Origin: Amycolatopsis cihanbeyliensis
GTDB lineage: Bacteria; Actinomycetota; Actinomycetes; Mycobacteriales; Pseudonocardiaceae
NCBI RefSeq assembly: GCF_006715045.1
Contig: NZ_VFML01000002.1
Location: 496,001 to 560,000, forward strand
Direction: 5' to 3'
DNA length: 64,000 bases
Shown here in pieces: positions 61,809-64,000 of the stretch. Every line of letters begins with the position of its first letter. Position 1 is the stretch's first letter. The notes below the pieces were generated by a model. The model had not been told where the DNA came from, ran no database searches, and saw only the letters and a program-made list of their open reading frames with translations. The translations under genes were made by a program, and so were the position numbers.

Positions 61809-63200
61809 ATGCGAACCCTGATCAGGGGCGGCACGGTGCTCAGCGCCAGTGGTGCCGCCACGGCCGACGTGCTGGTCGAGGACGAGCGGGTGGCCGCGGT
61901 CGCCGCACCGGGCCTGTTCGGCGAGGAAGCGGTGGACACCGTGGTGGACGCGACGGGCAAGTACGTGCTGCCCGGCGGGATCGACGCGCACACCCATATG
62001 GAGATGCCCTTCGGGGGCACGTTCTCGGCGGACACCTTCGAGACCGGAACCAGGGCGGCCGCCTGGGGCGGCACCACCACGATCATCGACTTCGCCGTGC
62101 AGAAGAAAGGCACCTCCCTACTGTCCACTCTGGACACATGGCACGCGAAGGCGGACGGCGACTGCGCCGTGGACTACGGCTTCCACATGATCATCTCCGA
62201 TGTCAACGACACCACCCTGAAGGAGATGGAGTCCTGCATCGGCGGTGGGGTGACCAGCTTCAAGATGTTCATGGCCTACCCTGGCGTCTTCTACTCCACC
62301 GACGGCGAGATCCTGCGCGCCATGCACAAGGCGACCGAGACCGGGTCGACGATCATGATGCACGCGGAGAACGGGATCGCCATCGACGAGCTGGTGGCCA
62401 AGGCGCTGGCCGACGGCAGGACCGACCCGGTGCAGCACGGCCTGACCAGGCCACCCGAGCTGGAGGGCGAGGCGACCTCGCGGGCGATCACCCTGGCGCA
62501 GGTCACCGGCGCGCCGCTGTACATCGTGCATCTGTCCGCCGCGCAGGCACTGGCCGCGGTGGCACAGGCACGGGACGGCGGGCAGAACGTGTTCGCCGAG
62601 ACCTGCCCGCAGTACCTCTACCTTTCGATCGAGGACCTGGCGAAACCGGGATTCGAGGGTGCCAAGTATGTGGCCTCTCCCCCGTTGCGGGAACAGCACC
62701 ATCAGGCCGACCTGTGGCGCGGCCTGCGCACCAACGACCTGTCCGTGGTGTCCACCGACCACTGCCCGTTCTGCTTCAAGGACCAGAAGGAGCTCGGCAG
62801 GGGCGACTTCGCCAAGATCCCGAACGGGATGCCAGGGGTCGAGCACCGGATGGACCTGCTGCATCAGGGCGTGGTCGCCGGGGAGATCTCGCTCGCGCGC
62901 TGGGTGGAGATCAGCTCGACCACCCCGGCGCGGATGTTCGGTCTGTACCCGCGCAAGGGTGTGCTGGCGCCCGGCTCGGACGCCGACATCGTGGTCTACG
63001 ACCCGGCCGGGCGGCAGACGATCTCCGCACAGACCCATCACATGAACGTGGACTACTCCGCCTACGAGGGTTTCCAGCTCACCGGGAAGGTGGACACCGT
63101 GCTGTCCAGGGGCCGCATCGTCGTGGCCGGCGGCGAGTACCACGGCTCGGCCGGGCACGGCCGGTTCCTTTCCCGCGATCTCTGCCAGTATCTGAACTAG
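61809..63200 (+). CDS. hydA: Dihydropyrimidinase (D-hydantoinase)
   Basis: A 463-residue cyclic amidohydrolase that opens dihydrouracil or dihydrothymine to the N-carbamoyl beta-amino acid. Metal ligands are His61 and His63 in GGIDAHTHMEMPFGG, the carboxylated Lys152 in VTSFKMFMAYPG, His in IMMHAENG and IVHLSAAQ, and Asp in SVVSTDHCPFC. A strong GGAGGT precedes the ATG at 61809, 14 bases after the ureidopropionase stop. Length matches the family. Confidence 0.93.
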   Translation: MRTLIRGGTVLSASGAATADVLVEDERVAAVAAPGLFGEEAVDTVVDATGKYVLPGGIDAHTHMEMPFGGTFSADTFETGTRAAAWGGTTTIIDFAVQKKGTSLLSTLDTWHAKADGDCAVDYGFHMIISDVNDTTLKEMESCIGGGVTSFKMFMAYPGVFYSTDGEILRAMHKATETGSTIMMHAENGIAIDELVAKALADGRTDPVQHGLTRPPELEGEATSRAITLAQVTGAPLYIVHLSAAQALAAVAQARDGGQNVFAETCPQYLYLSIEDLAKPGFEGAKYVASPPLREQHHQADLWRGLRTNDLSVVSTDHCPFCFKDQKELGRGDFAKIPNGMPGVEHRMDLLHQGVVAGEISLARWVEISSTTPARMFGLYPRKGVLAPGSDADIVVYDPAGRQTISAQTHHMNVDYSAYEGFQLTGKVDTVLSRGRIVVAGGEYHGSAGHGRFLSRDLCQYLN

Positions 63201-63210
63201 GGGGCCGACC

Positions 63211-64000
63211 ATGGATTTCGGCGTGGTACTGCAGACCGACCCACCCGCCGACGAGGTCGTCCGGCTGATGGCGGCCGCGGAGCGCGAGGGGTTCGGGTAC
63301 GGGTGGACCTTCGACTCCTGCGTGCTGTGGCAGGAACCGTTCGTCATCTACTCGCGGATACTGGCGGCCACCTCCACGATGGTGGTCGGGCCGATGGTCA
63401 CCAGCCCGGGACCCCGGGACTGGTCGGTGACCGCCTCGCTGTTCGCCACGTTGAACGATATGTTCGGCAACCGCACGATCTGCGGCATCGGGCGCGGGGA
63501 CTCCGCGCACCGGGTGGTCGGCAAGCCGCCGTCCACACTGGCCACCCTGCGCGAGTCGATGCACGTCATCAAGGAACTCGCCGAGGGGCGCGAGGCGATC
63601 CTCGGCGACACGCCCGTGCGCATCCCGTGGATACGGGACGGCAGGCTGGAGATGTGGATGGCGGGCTACGGCCCGAAGGCGCTGAAGCTCGTCGGCGAGC
63701 AGGCCGACGGGTTCATCCTGCAGACCGCCGACCCGGCGATCGCGCGCTGGACGATCGGCTCGGTGCGTACGGCCGCGCGGGAGGCCGGGCGCGACCCCGC
63801 CGGCATCACGATCTGCGTGGCCGCGCCGGCCTATGTCGGCACCGACCTGCCCCACCAACGCGAGCAACTGCGTTGGTTCGGCGGGATGGTCGGCAACCAT
63901 GTGGCCGACCTGGTGGCGCGATACGGGGATGCCGGGACCGTGCCGCGCGAACTGACCGACTACATCGCGGGCAGGCAAGGCTACGACTACGCCCATCACG
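63211..64000 (+). CDS. Luciferase-like F420-type oxidoreductase (TIGR03842-like), partial at window end
   Basis: The first 263 residues of an LLM-class flavin/F420-dependent enzyme. MDFGVVLQTDPPADEVVRLM, then YGWTFDSCVLWQEPFVIYSR, RTICGIGRGDSAHRVVGKPP and EMWMAGYGPKALKLVGEQAD give the TIM-barrel coenzyme site. The sequence reads like the CPS_4043/TIGR03842 subfamily. It starts 10 bases after hydA in the same operon. The reaction is not established. It might act on a pyrimidine ring, which would supply the reductive step not otherwise encoded here. The C-terminus lies beyond the window. Confidence 0.85.
   Translation, partial: MDFGVVLQTDPPADEVVRLMAAAEREGFGYGWTFDSCVLWQEPFVIYSRILAATSTMVVGPMVTSPGPRDWSVTASLFATLNDMFGNRTICGIGRGDSAHRVVGKPPSTLATLRESMHVIKELAEGREAILGDTPVRIPWIRDGRLEMWMAGYGPKALKLVGEQADGFILQTADPAIARWTIGSVRTAAREAGRDPAGITICVAAPAYVGTDLPHQREQLRWFGGMVGNHVADLVARYGDAGTVPRELTDYIAGRQGYDYAHH

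Overview
The window is high-GC actinobacterial DNA. Its core follows the gene order dnaG / dgt / glyS / smtB-zur / uppS / recO / era / CBS-domain protein / ybeY / phoH / rsmE / dnaJ / hrcA that is familiar from Mycobacterium and the Pseudonocardiaceae. Many tightly overlapping ATGA or GTGA junctions, GTG starts, a class F sortase, an SSI-type protease inhibitor and short intergenic repeats suggest a Pseudonocardiaceae-like host (Amycolatopsis, Saccharomonospora or Prauserella type). The genus is inference from layout, not from a search.

Left part (1 to about 17.4 kb): accessory DNA. It starts with a partial membrane protein, an NmrA-type reductase and an ECF41-type sigma factor broken by three single-base shifts. 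A PDR/VanB oxidoreductase, a PPOX flavoprotein and a divergent TetR regulator follow, bracketed by two related palindromes (2270-2321 and 5051-5100). From about 5.2 kb to a tRNA (CAU anticodon) at 17.4 kb lies what looks like a decayed integrative element. It holds a replication-relaxation protein, an ESX-like secreted-toxin cassette with its membrane partner, three overlapping Cys-rich mini-genes, an XRE/TPR regulator remnant, a Nudix hydrolase, an AT-rich Mrr-like nuclease and a tyrosine integrase next to the tRNA 3' end. Three insertion sequences have hit this region: an IS3 element between the ribosome binding site and start codon of the toxin cassette, an IS5 element just upstream of the Nudix gene, and an ISL3 element inside the A6 frameshift site of that IS5 transposase.

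Middle part (17.8 to 49.1 kb): mostly chromosomal core. It includes two methyltransferases, tRNA-Asn, dnaG, a second and intact ECF41 sigma factor, a GT-C-like membrane protein overlapping a serpin, dgt, glyS, a sortase with its membrane-anchored partner, the SmtB/Zur metal-regulator pair convergent with a DUF1980/permease pair, and the long minus-strand run from uppS to hrcA. A 90-bp tandem repeat array sits between the HIT gene and rsmE.

Right part (49.2 to 64 kb): dominated by reductive pyrimidine catabolism. A PucR regulator diverges from an aminotransferase and a methylmalonate-semialdehyde dehydrogenase. Further right, a LysR regulator diverges from an NCS1 nucleobase transporter, beta-ureidopropionase, dihydropyrimidinase and an F420-type luciferase-like oxidoreductase. 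Together they can take uracil or thymine from uptake to acyl-CoA, except that no classical dihydropyrimidine dehydrogenase is visible. Between the two blocks are an SSI protease inhibitor, a decayed ABC exporter locus, a perfect hairpin terminator and a secreted chymotrypsin-like protease.
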